DNA of 64,000 nucleotides from Paraphaeosphaeria minitans (GCA_015832175.1 WJXW01000006.1:1426001-1490000), one strand, 5' to 3'. Shown: positions 10,565 through 22,309, counted from the stretch's first letter. Notes: generated from the letters alone by a model not told the origin. A program made the numbers and translations.

Positions 10565-12340
10565 TCAAAAATACCTCAACATGAACCCCCCAACCCACCC
10601 TCCCACCCCATCCGTCCACCCCCGCCTCCACCCCATCTCCCCTCTCGCCTGTCTCCACCCCTCCCAATACGCCATCCCCAGATACCACGCCCCGACACCC
10701 CAGAAAATCGGATGCGCAAACGGATTCCTCGGCCAGTGAGGCCGCGACGCGATGCTAGTATCCGAGCTAGGACGTTCGTGCGTTGCGTTTCCAGTCGTCG
10801 AGGGACGAGCAGATGATGTGGGCATTGGCGTGTGAGATGTAAGCGTGCTGGTTGTGGAGGGCAACCTTGATCTTGGCGGCGAGGAAGAGGGAGGTGAGGG
10901 CGAGGCTGTCGTGGACGGTGCGGGGTGTGGGTGCGGGACGAATCCGAAAGTTGGCTTTGACGCGTCTTTGGATGTCGTCGGTGCGGGCTCGGGATCCGTC
11001 GTTTCCGTCTCTGTGTCGTCCTGTTCCTCGTCCTGCGCTTTTGCTATACCCAGCTCCCCTCCCTTCCCGAGATTGTACGTCCATTCGCGCTTCTGCGCTG
11101 GGGGCTTGGGTGAGAAACCTTGCACCTGCTCCACCGTGGAGGAGTCGTGGAGGTGGTATCCCAGACTATCTTTGTGCTTGTTCCTAGAAGAAGTTATGGA
11201 GAAGCCTTGGACCTGCTCTACCTCATTTGTATCGTGGAGTTCGTACCCAAGACCAATTCTGCGCCACACGCACGGCACACGAAACCGAGGTATCAGACCA
11301 CGCATTCCCGCAGCCTGGGAGGTATATCGTTGTTGGCGAGCGACTAATTTGATCTTGGATTCGGGGGGAGTGTCAGCGCTCGTTGTAGAGCTTTTACTTG
11401 GTTTCGGTTCCTTGGTGGTCGTGATTTTATCTAGTTGCGTATTAGGTACTCGTTTGCTCAAGCGGGAATGTAGGTCCTCGATGTACGAGCTGTAGGATGC
11501 CCAGGCTTGGGAGTTGTCGGCTAGTATCTGCGATACGTCGTGGGACTTACCTTCAACATCGACCGAAGAGGTCGTAAGCGCTGAGTCATCTTCCGTTGTA
11601 GTGATCGAGCCAACAGTGGCGGTATGTTTAGTCGGAGAAGTGGAGCTTGGTTTCTTCGTCGGATACTTAGATTTAGATGGGCTTTCCGAAGAGTTTGGCA
11701 TGTCTGTAGGTAAGTCTGATTCTTGTGCCGAAGTTGTAGCCGATATACGCGATTTCGTTGGAGAATTCAAAGGATCGACAGTCGAACTTGGTATATCAGT
11801 TTCAGTGTTTCTCGTAGCCGATTCGGTTGTCTCAAGCTCTGGATTGTATTTTTCGCTCGAGTTTGACGTTTTTGGTGCTTCTGTAGACTCATCTTTGTCT
11901 GTGGGAATCGTTGTGCCTGAAGCTCCGCCCGTCAATTTGCTGCTAACAGACTTGCAAAAATCTGTTGCGTTTTCCCTCAAGATTGGTACAGTAACATCAT
12001 AACCATTCACCAAGAGAACCATGGTAAAGTACGCAGGTTCTTCTAGTATGTCATCGAGCTCGTGTTTGGCGCGACGTTTGTTTGATATGGGAATTTCAGT
12101 TAGTGGCCGCTTTGGTACGTCAGCGGTGGTTGCTATCATTGACTGAGCTTTGGAGAACCCGGAAGACAGAACATTGTTCTGGTTGGTAGCGTTATGGTCG
12201 AAGAGGCGTGTAAAAGTCGTGGTGTCTACGATGGTTTTGGTTACACTCGAAGGCTTATGGAGGAATTTTATCGACTCAAATATTGGATTAGCAAGTGTGA
12301 GGCTTCCCAAAACCATACACCAAAGCGGTGGACATTGCAT
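10565..12340 (-). CDS. Ser/Thr-rich secreted or wall-anchored protein of unknown function
   Basis: Single-exon 591-aa protein; I do not recognise a known domain. A short hydrophobic N-terminus (MQCPPLWCMVLGSLTLAN) is a likely signal peptide or anchor. Residues about 150-330 are Ser/Thr/Lys/Asp-rich and suited to O-mannosylation. Near residues 370-425 there are two related copies of a 16-18 residue motif, LGYELHDTNEVEQVQGFS and LGYHLHDSSTVEQVQGFS. The C-terminus is Pro/Ser/Thr-rich, then a hydrophobic aromatic stretch (IFWGVGAWYLGMAYWEGW) before a Gly/Trp-rich end, so it may be membrane-embedded at the C-terminus instead of GPI-anchored. It lies 437 bp downstream of another secreted-type gene on the same strand. 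An extracellular or wall role is inference from composition. Confidence 0.7.
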   Translation of the reverse strand: MQCPPLWCMVLGSLTLANPIFESIKFLHKPSSVTKTIVDTTTFTRLFDHNATNQNNVLSSGFSKAQSMIATTADVPKRPLTEIPISNKRRAKHELDDILEEPAYFTMVLLVNGYDVTVPILRENATDFCKSVSSKLTGGASGTTIPTDKDESTEAPKTSNSSEKYNPELETTESATRNTETDIPSSTVDPLNSPTKSRISATTSAQESDLPTDMPNSSESPSKSKYPTKKPSSTSPTKHTATVGSITTTEDDSALTTSSVDVEGKSHDVSQILADNSQAWASYSSYIEDLHSRLSKRVPNTQLDKITTTKEPKPSKSSTTSADTPPESKIKLVARQQRYTSQAAGMRGLIPRFRVPCVWRRIGLGYELHDTNEVEQVQGFSITSSRNKHKDSLGYHLHDSSTVEQVQGFSPKPPAQKREWTYNLGKGGELGIAKAQDEEQDDTETETTDPEPAPTTSKDASKPTFGFVPHPHPAPSTTASPSPPSSSPPRSRLPSTTSTLTSHTPMPTSSARPSTTGNATHERPSSDTSIASRPHWPRNPFAHPIFWGVGAWYLGMAYWEGWRQARGEMGWRRGWTDGVGGWVGGFMLRYF

Positions 12341-12777
12341 CGTAGTAATTTAATAGTGGTGGTAATGCGGTCGTGGGTGTGAGAGCTAAATTTCTCCGTG
12401 GTACAGGGGGGAAGTAGTATATGATAACAGTATGGGCAAGAACTCATTCGCATTAGTCTATTGAAGACCAAGTATCACATATATGGAAAAATTTCAAAGA
12501 TGCGATTCGATAATTCAATTTTATTCAAGGAAGACGCCGACTGCTACCTATATCTACTAGCCAAAAAGCAAAACAAAATGGAAGGTAGTAGGTGGCAGGT
12601 GATAATACTTCAATATCAAAATTCCGGAAGCTCCAGCAAAGTTGGACGGGGTCGGCTTCTTGGACGCGTTCTGGTTATGGTGCCGACGACATGTGCAACT
12701 GAGGTTATGCGTATGGTAGTTGTCGGCTCAGGTCTGTACCAAAAGTTAGGACGTGTTCTTGGGTGTACGCAAAAAGC
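12341..12777. other. Intergenic gap between two same-strand secreted-type genes
   Basis: 437 bp, AT-rich, holding the 3' end of the upstream gene and the promoter of the downstream one. No gene or repeat seen. Confidence 0.5.
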
Positions 12778-13812
12778 TTACTTGGGTGTCTTGTACTTGA
12801 CATGCTTCGTGATATAGAGTGTAGACACATCTAGTTCGCTTGGTTCGCTCGCATCGTTCGCCTCGCTTGCTTCACTTGCTTCTGGTTCGTTCGGTCGTGT
12901 GGCCAGCTTCTTTCTCTTGCTCGTACTCTCAGTTTCAATACCCGTCTCCAGCAGTAGCGTCGTCGATAAGTCTACAGTCTCAACTGTATCCGTGATGACC
13001 GCAGTCATCGTCTCAACGATAAGCGTACCGGGGCCAGTCACAGTCGTCGTCAGCTGCACCTCGCGGCGCGTCGTGAAAGTCCTGGTGACTACAAACACTT
13101 CCCATACCTCCCTATAATGAATACACTCCAAGCTTTCGTCTTCCTGAGCTGTGCAAACCTTGATGTCCACGTCAGATGGTGCTTCCCCTGCTGTCAGAGA
13201 CTGCCACGGCGCAACCCAGAATGTTGTCATTCTCTTCACTGTTGGCGCCGGCGTGATCAGTGATGAGTCTGATGTCACTGGCGTCGGTGTCTCCAATGTG
13301 AATCCGCATTCGCTCGAAAAGGTGATTTCCTGGTCACATTCCGACACCGTGATCTTTGAGGCAATACCAGTGAGTGTTGTAGCACACACAGTAGTCTCAG
13401 TTGGGACGTAGACCGTCTCGCAGCGGGCTGTGCCTGCAGTGATAACCTCGTATTCGATCGATTGGTTTTGGTATGGTGCTTTTGTTGTCACCACAGCGAA
13501 GGCAACGGGAGGGCCGACGCACCAAGTCATCTCGGGAAGGTACGAGGTAACGACTTGGCTCTGGCTCGTGATTTCGACGGCTGAAGCATCTGGCGAGGGA
13601 TACAGCAAGCTGTGTATTGACCGTGTAGGCGCCGGACATTGCTCTGAGATAGTGTAATCGAAGATGAGGGGATCAAGTTTCTCGACCCGTTTCTCGTAAT
13701 GCTGATTCGACGCATCTACTGCCTCGTGTCGAAATCCATTGCCCCTTGCTGTTATACCACGGAAACGGGTTATCGCGAGAAGCGTAGTGAGGATGTGCGG
13801 GAACATGGGCAT
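12778..13812 (-). CDS. Thr-rich secreted protein with conserved cysteines, unknown function
   Basis: Single-exon 344-aa protein. The N-terminus MPMFPHILTTLLAITRFRG is a probable signal peptide. The body holds beta-strand-like Thr/Val-rich segments and spaced cysteines (TWCVGPP, ARCETVY, TTVCATT, SECDQEITFSSECGF, IKVCTAQ, LECIHY), fitting a disulfide-bonded extracellular domain. A run rich in TTTVTGPGTLIVETMTAVIT repeats is the type of sequence common in fungal wall and surface proteins. The tail (about 305-330) is an EASEASEANDASEPSE low-complexity segment followed by a basic end; no clear GPI signal. I know of no assigned function. Starts 602 bp from a divergent dehydrogenase gene. Confidence 0.72.
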   Translation of the reverse strand: MPMFPHILTTLLAITRFRGITARGNGFRHEAVDASNQHYEKRVEKLDPLIFDYTISEQCPAPTRSIHSLLYPSPDASAVEITSQSQVVTSYLPEMTWCVGPPVAFAVVTTKAPYQNQSIEYEVITAGTARCETVYVPTETTVCATTLTGIASKITVSECDQEITFSSECGFTLETPTPVTSDSSLITPAPTVKRMTTFWVAPWQSLTAGEAPSDVDIKVCTAQEDESLECIHYREVWEVFVVTRTFTTRREVQLTTTVTGPGTLIVETMTAVITDTVETVDLSTTLLLETGIETESTSKRKKLATRPNEPEASEASEANDASEPSELDVSTLYITKHVKYKTPK

Positions 13813-14414
13813 TGTGGTGGTTGACGCAAAGGATCAAACAGCGCTCCGAAGAAGCAAAACTGCCACGCTCAACGGCGCGCAAGGCTCCTTGAAGCTGGGA
13901 AATGACTCCAGCATGCCGTGCTCAAGTTGCTGGTTCGCTTCTGGAATGTTGGGGAACGCGTCTAGATTCGCGTTTTATTCCCTTACTTGGCTCCTAAGAG
14001 AATGGATCGACATTTCGACATCGTTCGACCCAGACTTCCTCGAAGAGAGCAATTTGTACGAATGACATTGTCAATTTCCTCGGCGCTACGTGGCCGGACA
14101 TCACGTCTGGTTTCCAGACCTAAATTCTCCCGCGGGCGAAACGCTTGGATGGATTTGATCGCCAGGCCCCCAGGTTGTTGATGGTTGAAGTTTGAGGTAC
14201 GGTAGGTACCTACATACCTACCACACAGGGCGAGATCCGCTTTTCCGCACCTCCAAACACGCCTTGCGCAACACTCGCCTAACAAATGCGAACCTGCTCG
14301 AAGAGGAAAGAAGCTGAGATGGCTTACGATAAAAATGTTGTTGTGATTCCCCGCACCCGCAATGCCGCCTTTACTTAGGTACCTAGGTACCAACCTAGTC
14401 TACCTACCTACCTA
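13813..14414. promoter_or_regulatory. Divergent intergenic region rich in TAGGTA/TACCTA motifs
   Basis: Probable promoter region for the secreted protein (-) and the dehydrogenase (+). It contains GGTAGGTACCTACATACCTA at 14201-14220 and a cluster of TAGGTACC/TACCTA units at 14376-14414 directly before the first ATG of the dehydrogenase. The TAGGTACCTA core is palindromic. A regulatory role is inference; the motif recurs in other gaps of this window. Confidence 0.5.
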
Positions 14415-15679
14415 ATGTCTTTGCCGTTGGGGGACCCGCACTCCAGCATGTCTCTGCGCCTCTTGCAGCTGACACGAACTATCGCGCCTTCTCTTCTTGG
14501 CTCTAAACATAGATTGATCCATACAATGGCCTCTCAAATGCCCGTAAAGCTCGTCATCCTCGACGATTACCACAACATCGCAGCGCAGCATTTCTCTACA
14601 ATAGATACATCTAAGCTCGAGGTCGTGACTTTCAACGATACGCTACCCTCATATACACATCCTCAAACCACTGATGCCGACCGCAAAAAGCTGGTCGTTC
14701 GCCTGCGGCCCTTTGCGGTCCTCTCTACCATGCGAGAACGGACCCCATTTCCGGGCGAGCTGCTACGCCAATTACCCAATCTGAAAGTCATATTCGCTAC
14801 AGGGACCCAGCTAGCATCATTCGATAAAGAGACGATTAAGGAGCTAGGGATTCAACTGGCTGCTGCACCTGGCAAGGAGAGGACCGATGGGAAAGGCAGT
14901 GGTCCATCGGCTCGAGCGAAGATTGATATCAAGAAGGGCGGAGAGCATCCTACAACTCAACATGTATGGGCGATTATATTGGCCTGGCCCGCAGCATTGC
15001 GGCTGATGATGCCGTAATCAAGGGCAAAGGAGTAGCCGCCGGATGGCAAACCGAGCTCGCTATTGGACTGCAGGGCAAAACACTCGGTCTTGTGGGCTTC
15101 GGGAGAATAGGCGCACTGGTAGCTAGGGTAGGATTGTTAGCTTGGGGCATGAAGATCGTGTGCTGGAGTGCGAATTTGAAGCAAGAGAAAGCGCATCAGC
15201 TGGCGGAAGAAGTTGGTCTGCCCGTGACCGGCGGAGGTATTGCTGCAGAACATGAGCCTACTTTCAAGGTTGTCGGAAAAGAAGAGCTATTCATAACTCG
15301 GATGTGATTAGCTTGCATTACGTATTGAGTCCTCGATTGCGAGGTATTGTTGGAGCGCAAGAAGCTGAGATGGATGAAACCCTCTGCACTGTTCATCAAC
15401 GCTGCAAGAGGTCCGCTCATCGACGAAGCTGCTTTACTTGACACCATCCGCAACGGCCGCTTACGCGGCATCGCACTCGACGTTTTCGACATCGAGCCCC
15501 TTCCCGTAGACAGCCCATGGAGATCTGAAAGCTGGGATGTACAAGGCAAGAGCAGGGTTCTTCTGACTCCGCACATGGGTTATGTTGAAGGAGGAACTAT
15601 GCAAACTTGGTATGAAGAGACGGTGGAAAACGTGGAGCGGTACCTGGAGGGAGAAGAATTGCTAGATCGCCTTATCTAG
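14415..15679 (+). pseudogene. D-isomer-specific 2-hydroxyacid dehydrogenase, frameshifted
   Basis: Belongs to the phosphoglycerate dehydrogenase/hydroxypyruvate reductase superfamily (NAD-dependent reduction of 2-oxoacids). Homology-like sequence runs through three frames with no intron able to explain it. Frame 1 covers KLVILDDYHNIA to HPTTQHVWAIIL; a missing base near 14980-14983 shifts to GLARSIAADDA and the Rossmann motif GLVGFGRIG; a second shift near 15293 is needed for SDVISLHYVLSPRLRG; a third near 15361-15363 restores KPSALFINAARGPLID to the end. All three catalytic positions survive (Arg in AARGP, Glu in DIEP, His in LTPHMGY), so decay is recent or the shifts are sequence errors. 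Translation could start at 14415 or 14526; the longer N-terminus looks like a weak mitochondrial presequence. Confidence 0.8.
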
Positions 15680-17509
15680 CCGCTCTGTGGTCCACACTAT
15701 GAAATTACATATCTGTATGGTGTGGTCGAACATATTACAAAAAAAGACTGTGTTGACAATATGATTTCTAGGATCTGATCCGGAGTATTGTATACGATGG
15801 TAGGCCGTGTCTCGTCTGTACATACGTGTGAGGTGCCTTTATTTCGCTCATGCATTCTCTGCGAAGCGAGCGCGTGCAGCGAAGAACACACGTGGCGCGT
15901 AAAATACGCGAATAGGTACCTACCCCAGACTGAGGCAGACCAAAGGATCTACACCGAATCTGGTCATCTGCATAGCAGACAATGGAGAGGCGGGGAAGGT
16001 CTTCAATACCATATCCTGGGAGGCTGGTCCATATGCAATGTATGTCTATCAATACCATACCGACGGGTGAAAGCACTAGCGAATCAAAAGCTTCATCGGC
16101 ACTCGCAGGATGTATCTTGACTGAAGTCGGAAACAGTGCCTCATTCTAGCTCGGACAAGTTCAACCACAGTCCGAGTATTCTTTGACGCGAATTCCCCAT
16201 GATGCTGCTCGAGAGCGTGGTTTCGTCGAAGGAAGCAATCGGAAGCGAAAAGGATACGGTAGGTAGGTATCTAGTGTGGGGAAAACCGGGGTTGTGGATC
16301 GTGAGTCCATGCACCGACTCATGGATCGAAGCCTCGGTCGCTAACTACTTCCAGAAGCTTTTCGTATGGTTTTTATGTGAAACTCAGATATCCTTCACAA
16401 AATCGACATTTCCAGGGATTGTGCCGCTGCTATCATTGCGTGCTTGGAAGATACGATATTCCATCAATACACCGCGGTCGAAAACACCTGGATGGATACA
16501 CTCGGAACGAACGTTTCGAAGTAGACATCGCTCCTCGCCGTCACCTTACAGCGATGGGAGCTTCTGCGCAAGAAGAAGCCAGCCCGGTAGTGCATGGAAA
16601 GAAGGCGGGGAGGGGGGAGTGTAAGATTACGGTAACCGCTTCGATATGTGGAGCATCAACTCTCCACTGCATTTCAATGTTTTGATGCATGACTCGCAAT
16701 CACCTCCAATTGAACACGGCACCAAAAGTGTGCAGATCGCTCCATTATGCGACAGCGGACGCTATCTCCACACTGTTTACACCCATCGAACTCTTGAGCA
16801 GGCGCGGTGGCGCGACCGTTGAGGCCTCCACAGTAAGGCTTGAGTAAAGCAGCATGCCACACCGTTCACAATCCGAAGACTCTGGATTTCTATGTACCCT
16901 TGTGGTACAGTTGCGACCTTACTGGATAGCTGACCCGTTGCTCCTTGCTTCTCTCGAAGCCTGCTCGAAATCGTGCTTCTATGATCATGTCTGTTGATCA
17001 TAAGAGACGTACGTTGGACATTTGAAGGTGCCGCCCACCTTATAGCCGCGGTCAGCGACACTGTCCAATGTCAATCTGAAGAGAAAAACAATTCACCCGA
17101 GATTAAGCAATCGGGCTAACCTTTCTAGAGAATTGCATGCTGGGCATTAGAGATCATATGGCAACCTTCAGGCCGCGTGATTGCAGGAGCTGGAACACGC
17201 CTTGGTCGCTTAACCCCGAAGCTTACTCGGGTCTTCCCCCCCCTTCCAATCTTTGAGGCCACCCTTGTCTGGCGAGCTTTTGATACCCGGTATCCCTGCG
17301 CTTACGCGGATATTCGATCCTGGAGCCGGCAAGGGAACACCAACCCTGGTTCTTCCTGCAGCTCAGACCTATCAATTTAGATGAACTTTCTAGTCGAGCT
17401 GGGTGCCGGAGGGGGGGGGGGGAGGTGGGGGGGTCTGTTAAATACGTGCATTCTCCCATGCCGTGACCTGTCAGAGGTTAGAGCTCAATCGTGAGTTTCG
17501 CACTCGACA
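15680..17509. other. Gene-poor stretch of 1.8 kb
   Basis: No frame here shows recognisable protein features; open frames at 15788-16685 are short and unsupported. TAGGTA/TACCTA motifs occur at 15912-15925 and 16258-16271. A long G-rich tract lies at 17409-17433, about 80-100 bp before the transporter start codon, probably within its promoter or 5' leader. Decayed gene remnants cannot be excluded. Confidence 0.45.
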
Positions 17510-19344
17510 ATGTCTTCGGAGCCAAAGGCTGGTGTTGGTGTGTCGCACAACGATGGCCGGGAGAGTAGTTCGACGACAAACATTCAACACGTGCAGAATG
17601 TCGCTCTCGCAGATGCGACAGCTAAAGCTGGTGTCTCGCCCTGGACACCTGCTATGTTTAGGGTATGATTTTCTACATAGGCAAATGTAACATAGACTTA
17701 CCTTGTGAAGCTCTACGTGTGTCTGCTTGTGGCAACACTGAACTCATGCATCAACGGTTATGATGGATCTTTGATGGGAGCCATTAATTCGTATCCGCAA
17801 TACCGAGGCTACTTTGGCTTCAGTATCGACGAGGGCACTCCGTCCACAGGTATCATTTACGCCATATATACCATCGGTAACTTGGTGGGCTCTTTTGCAG
17901 CTGGGCCTGCCACTGATTTCAAGGGCCGCAAATGGGGAATGTTCCTGGGATGCCTTATCATCATCGTTGGAACCTGCATTCAAGGTGAATAGTCACAGAT
18001 GTCTCACTACATAGAGGCATACCTAATAATGTCCAGCTACCAGCCACAATCTTGGAGGTTTTATGGGCGGCCGTTTCGTGCTTGGATTTGGCGTCGCCAT
18101 CACCTCAACCGCAGGCCCCGCCTATGCCTCTGAGATGGCTCACCCTGCCTACCGAGGTGTCTTGACGGGAATCTTCAACACATTTTGGTTCGTCGGCGGA
18201 ATTCCAGGAACGTTTGTTCCCTACGGCACATCCACCATGGAAGGAACCATCTCCTGGCGTATCCCGATATGGCTGCAGATGGTGTTCGCCGGTATCGTGC
18301 TCGTGTGCTCGCCTTTCCTACCCGAAACGCCGCGTTGGTTGATCGCCAATGATCGCCACGAAGAGGCCCTCAACACCATGGCCAAGTACCACGGCGAAGG
18401 CAGCCGTGACTCGCCCATCGTGCAGCTGGAGTACAAGGAGATGGTGGAGGATATCTCTGTGACTGGTTCAGACAAGCGCTGGTGGGACTATCGTGAGCTG
18501 TTCAATAGCCGAGAGCAACGCTACAGGACCATGATCGTCTTGACGATGGCCTTTTTTGGGCAATGGTCTGGTAACGGTCCAGTTTCGTACTACTATCCAA
18601 CTATGCTTCAGGGTGCTGGTATTACCAGCAACCACCGCCGCCTCTTGCTCAACGGGATGCAAAACGTCGTCTCCTTCGGCGGTGCCATCTTCGGTGCTGT
18701 CTACACTGACAAGTGGGGTCGTCGTCCGCAACTGCTCGTCTCCACTGGGATCTGCGTCGGTATCTTCTGCATCGTGTGCGCGCTCGTTGCTACCAATGTT
18801 ATCAACGGACCGGACGGCAAGCCGAAAGTCGACGCGACAGGTACACCAATGATCAAGAATCCCGGACAAGCTAAGGCCGTGATCGCTTTCATCTTCATCT
18901 TCGGATTTATATTTTCGGCTGGATACACGCCGCTGCAGCAGCTGTACCCCGTGGAGTGTCTTCGGTACGAGTCGCGTGCGAAGGGCATGGCGTTTTACAA
19001 CTTCTGGGTGAACATTGCTGGGTTCTACAACACATTTGTGACTGGCATTGCTTTCTCTGGAGCTGGTTGGAAGGTAAGTCTTCAGTCTCACAAGACACTG
19101 AGACTGAGTGAGCTTGAAGCTAATAGAGTGATAGTACTACTTCCTCTTTATTTTCTGGGACATCTTCGAGTTCGTTTTTATCTACTTCTTTTACGTCGAG
19201 ACGCGTCGTCGTACTCTTGAAGAGCTCTCTGAGATCTTCCGAGCCAAGAAGCCCGTGAGAGCTTCGCTCAGCAAGACGAAGATCGTCATGCATAGCAACA
19301 ATCAAGGTGTCAGCGAGATCTTTAACAAAGAAATAGCGGCTTAG
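17510..19344 (+). CDS. MFS sugar transporter (lactose permease/hexose transporter type)
   Basis: Plasma-membrane sugar:H+ symporter family protein, 12 transmembrane segments expected. Four exons (17510-17662, 17711-17984, 18037-19073, 19135-19344) give 557 aa, the usual length. The start was chosen because exon 1 then encodes a polar cytosolic N-terminus ending WTPAMFR, spliced to LYVCLLVATLNSCINGYDGS. Family marks: NGYDGSLMG in helix 1, DFKGRKWGM loop, GRFVLGFG, the PETPRWLIA signature and its mirror DKWGRRP, and the C-terminal YVETRRRTLEEL. The pattern is closest to the fungal lactose permease-like (Lac12) branch, but substrate cannot be told from sequence. Converges on the Csc1-like gene with 99 bp between stop codons. 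Confidence 0.93.
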
Positions 19345-19443
19345 AGGTGGAGCATGACTGGATATCAATCCCTTCTTTCATTGATAGTGCCGTCCCATGT
19401 TTGAACTACTTGCTCGCATCGTTCCCTCCACCGTGATCCCGAA

Positions 19444-22309
19444 TCACCACCTCACTGCTGGCTTGAAGATCGGTACCTTGCTAAAGTCATCGGTGGCCCA
19501 CTTCAAATTACCATCCTTGTCAATCCAAGCGCCCTCATCACTTGCTGCAACTTGCTTCTCTACCAAATCTTGGACGACTCTCTTGCTGACCTTGGCTTCA
19601 TCTCTCGGCACCCACACCACCGGTGTCTGGCTTGTAAACGCAGGATCAAGATATGCTTTCCGCAGCTGATCCTCGCTATAATGCGGAACATCTTCCTCGT
19701 CCCACTCGGTATCTTCGCGGAGCCATGCCCGCATTGCCCGGTGGGACGCATACCGCCGAGGCTCGAAGAATCGCGCTAAAGATGTGAGATATCTTGGCGG
19801 AATGGGAGTAGAGTCGACAACTCGATGGACATATGTCACCACACCTTCTTCTACCTCTCTATCATCGAGCAACGGTGCGGCCTCGCCATCCTCTTCCGCG
19901 CTCAGATCAGCGGGCAAAAACTTCTCCAAAGGCGCGAAGTAATTGTTGGTCATGACGTTGAAAAGTATCGTCGTGAGGAACAGTACGCCTATCATAACAG
20001 ATGGACCTGTAGCCTGTCGTAGGCCGAAGAGACCCAACAGGCAAAGCTCGGCAATGTAGATACCGCCGAGTATTTGTTGTAGGGCATTCGTGTAGCAATG
20101 ACCCTTCGTATCGATTTTTGGTGAGACGGTGAAAAGGAGCATGTATCGGTAACTAAAGTAGAAGCACGTGAGGCCTACGGCGGCGAAACCAAGAACGAGC
20201 GGGGCGATACAAGAGTAGGCAATGGCTATTATCGGTAAGCACTTGGACGACGCTGCTGCGGTTGAGGGGTTTAACAACCAATGATCAAGAAGTTTCCATA
20301 TTTTGGGAACACTTTGCCCCACTGTATGCCCTTAAGCTTCGTGAAGCTCTGGTACTTCTGTCTCGGCGTCTTATCGAAGAACTTGTCGTAGAAGATATAC
20401 GACGCAAGATCGGAGTAGTTCAACATGTTGTTCGAGGCGTTCGTCAAACCTTGTACAATAAAGTACGTGAGGTACGAATTCGCCGCACTGGGGAGGTTGG
20501 TTGCGAGTATTGTCGGGATTGAAGAGGGATCACTCGCAGCTTGGGATAGCACCGCGGCTGCACCGGAGGCAAGGGTGTTGATTAAGAACACCTGTAGGAC
20601 CTGGAAGACGAAATACCATTTCATCACTTTGAGTTCGGCAGAAGTATTGGTAGGTTCACCAAACGCTTTGAAAATGGCTGCAATAGATTAGCAAGAATAC
20701 AAGAGCTGGTTATCATGATCGAATTACATCTGAAAATGCTTGGAACGAACGAAGCAAGGGCACTGAGCAGTGCGGCGGGCACGAGTCCGGCCAAAATGCT
20801 GGTGACAGTTTCAGGAAGATTGTCGAGCCAGCTGAGCCATTCGTAGGTTTTGGCAAGATACTCTACGTTTGACCAAGCCCCAACGAAGGAGATCGGGATA
20901 GACCTGCACGCCGTTAGCTTAGCATATAACATGACGCGGATGTGCTTACCAGAACACAATGGTAGCAACCACAAGAATCGTTGCAAATCCTTGTTGGGAG
21001 ATCCTTTTCGCGGGTGCTATAGTAAGATTCTTCCAGATAATCTCGCCCGGTAGAACAGAGGTGTATCTCGGAGTGAGCGCCAAAATTTCCGCAGATGCAA
21101 TCTGCTGATATGCGCGTTGTGCCGCAGCTTGCGTCCTAAACTCGACAAAGACTGCAGCAGCACCGCCATGGCTTTCCGCATTCGCATTCGAATAACGTGC
21201 CTTTTGGATTTCTTCTTCCTTTTCCTTGATTTGTTCGCAATAGTAATTGATGCTATCCGCTTTCGGCGTCTTCAGTGTCTTCAGTGTGTGAGTTGGTCGT
21301 AGAGACTTCTTCATGTGGTTTGGGAGATCGTCGTAACTCGAAAAAACGCTGTTTCCTTTCTTTCCACTCTTCTCCAGCTTCCGCTTCACGTTCTGTATCA
21401 ACTTGAGCTCGGCGGCTTCCAGCTCTTCGATTGTGGCATCCCGACTGGAAACGAGCGAGTGCAGCTTCTCGGCTTTAGTCGCGGGCCAGACCCGCACTGC
21501 ATCGTCGCCGAAAAATCTTTGGGTATTATCTTGATCAAGGGTGGCGGTAGGTGCGGAGAGGAACAGAACAGTCCTAGAGGACAGCCTCTTTGCCATCGGT
21601 TTCGACAAATTCCATGCTTGCCGTAGCCCTATTAACCATAGTCTCTCCCTTGCTACGGTAAACATAACGAAGCCGAAGTAGATGTAGGCAACTACAGCAT
21701 GAGCATACAGCTTCTTCTTGTCCGAGACATTGCCGATCGATATGCGGTCAAGCTGAGACGAGGTTCCGCCTCCAGTCGCATTTATTGGAAGAAGGATTGG
21801 CCAGGTGATGCAACAACCAACCACGCAAAGGAAGATTAGGGTTCGTAGAAAACGTAGATATAGGTATGAATCCAAATTTTCATGGTACAGAACGAATTTG
21901 TCGGGCACGACCCGGAGTGTGTGGTACCATGAAAAGTACGATCGGCTGGCTGAAGGCGTGCGGTTCCTAGATAAATATTAAATCTGTTAGACATCTGGGC
22001 TTTGAATGAATACGTACTTTTCTGGAATGGTCCCAATGAATGTCCTTGGCGAGTAGATCTTGGGATATCGGTTGCGAATGAACACAAATGCGATGATGAA
22101 AATGATTGCAGTGAACCATGTCGGTACAAAAGCGGAGACTATCGCCGCAAGATTATGAGCAGAACCTTTCGGCTATATGTTCCCATCGTTAGTAACGTGA
22201 ACCAACTGTTGAGGTTAACGATCCTCACCTTTGGCTTTTCATCCCAGGCTCCCGAACCTTCACCTGATATACCGGGCGCTAAGACACGAAAGACTTGCTG
22301 CGCTTCCAT
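19444..22309 (-). CDS. Csc1/OSCA/TMEM63-type cation channel (DUF221 family)
   Basis: Calcium-permeable stress- or stretch-gated channel-like protein of the plasma membrane or vacuolar membranes; fungal paralogs include Csc1, Rsn1 and Phm7. Six exons (22309-22229, 22172-22018, 21966-20950, 20903-20728, 20677-20279, 20225-19444) give 869 aa, normal for the family. Order: extracellular N-terminus, first helix (WFTAIIFIIAFVFI), YSPRTF element, two helices, the cytosolic RNA-recognition-like domain (AAAVFVEFRTQAAAQRAYQ then TSVLPGEIIWKNLT), then the core with NYLTYF-like AANSYLTYFIVQG and YSCIAPLVLGF. The C-terminal tail is acidic. The fifth intron has a weak GTTGTT donor at 20278; using GTTAAA three bases on also keeps frame and adds one residue. 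Which paralog this is cannot be decided here. Confidence 0.92.

Noticed and set aside
15788..16685. Short open frames downstream of the broken dehydrogenase
   Set aside because: No start context, splice pattern or family feature; not enough to call a gene or a remnant.
17510..22309. Part of a secondary-metabolite gene cluster
   Set aside because: A transporter is present, but no polyketide synthase, NRPS, terpene cyclase or cluster regulator lies near it.
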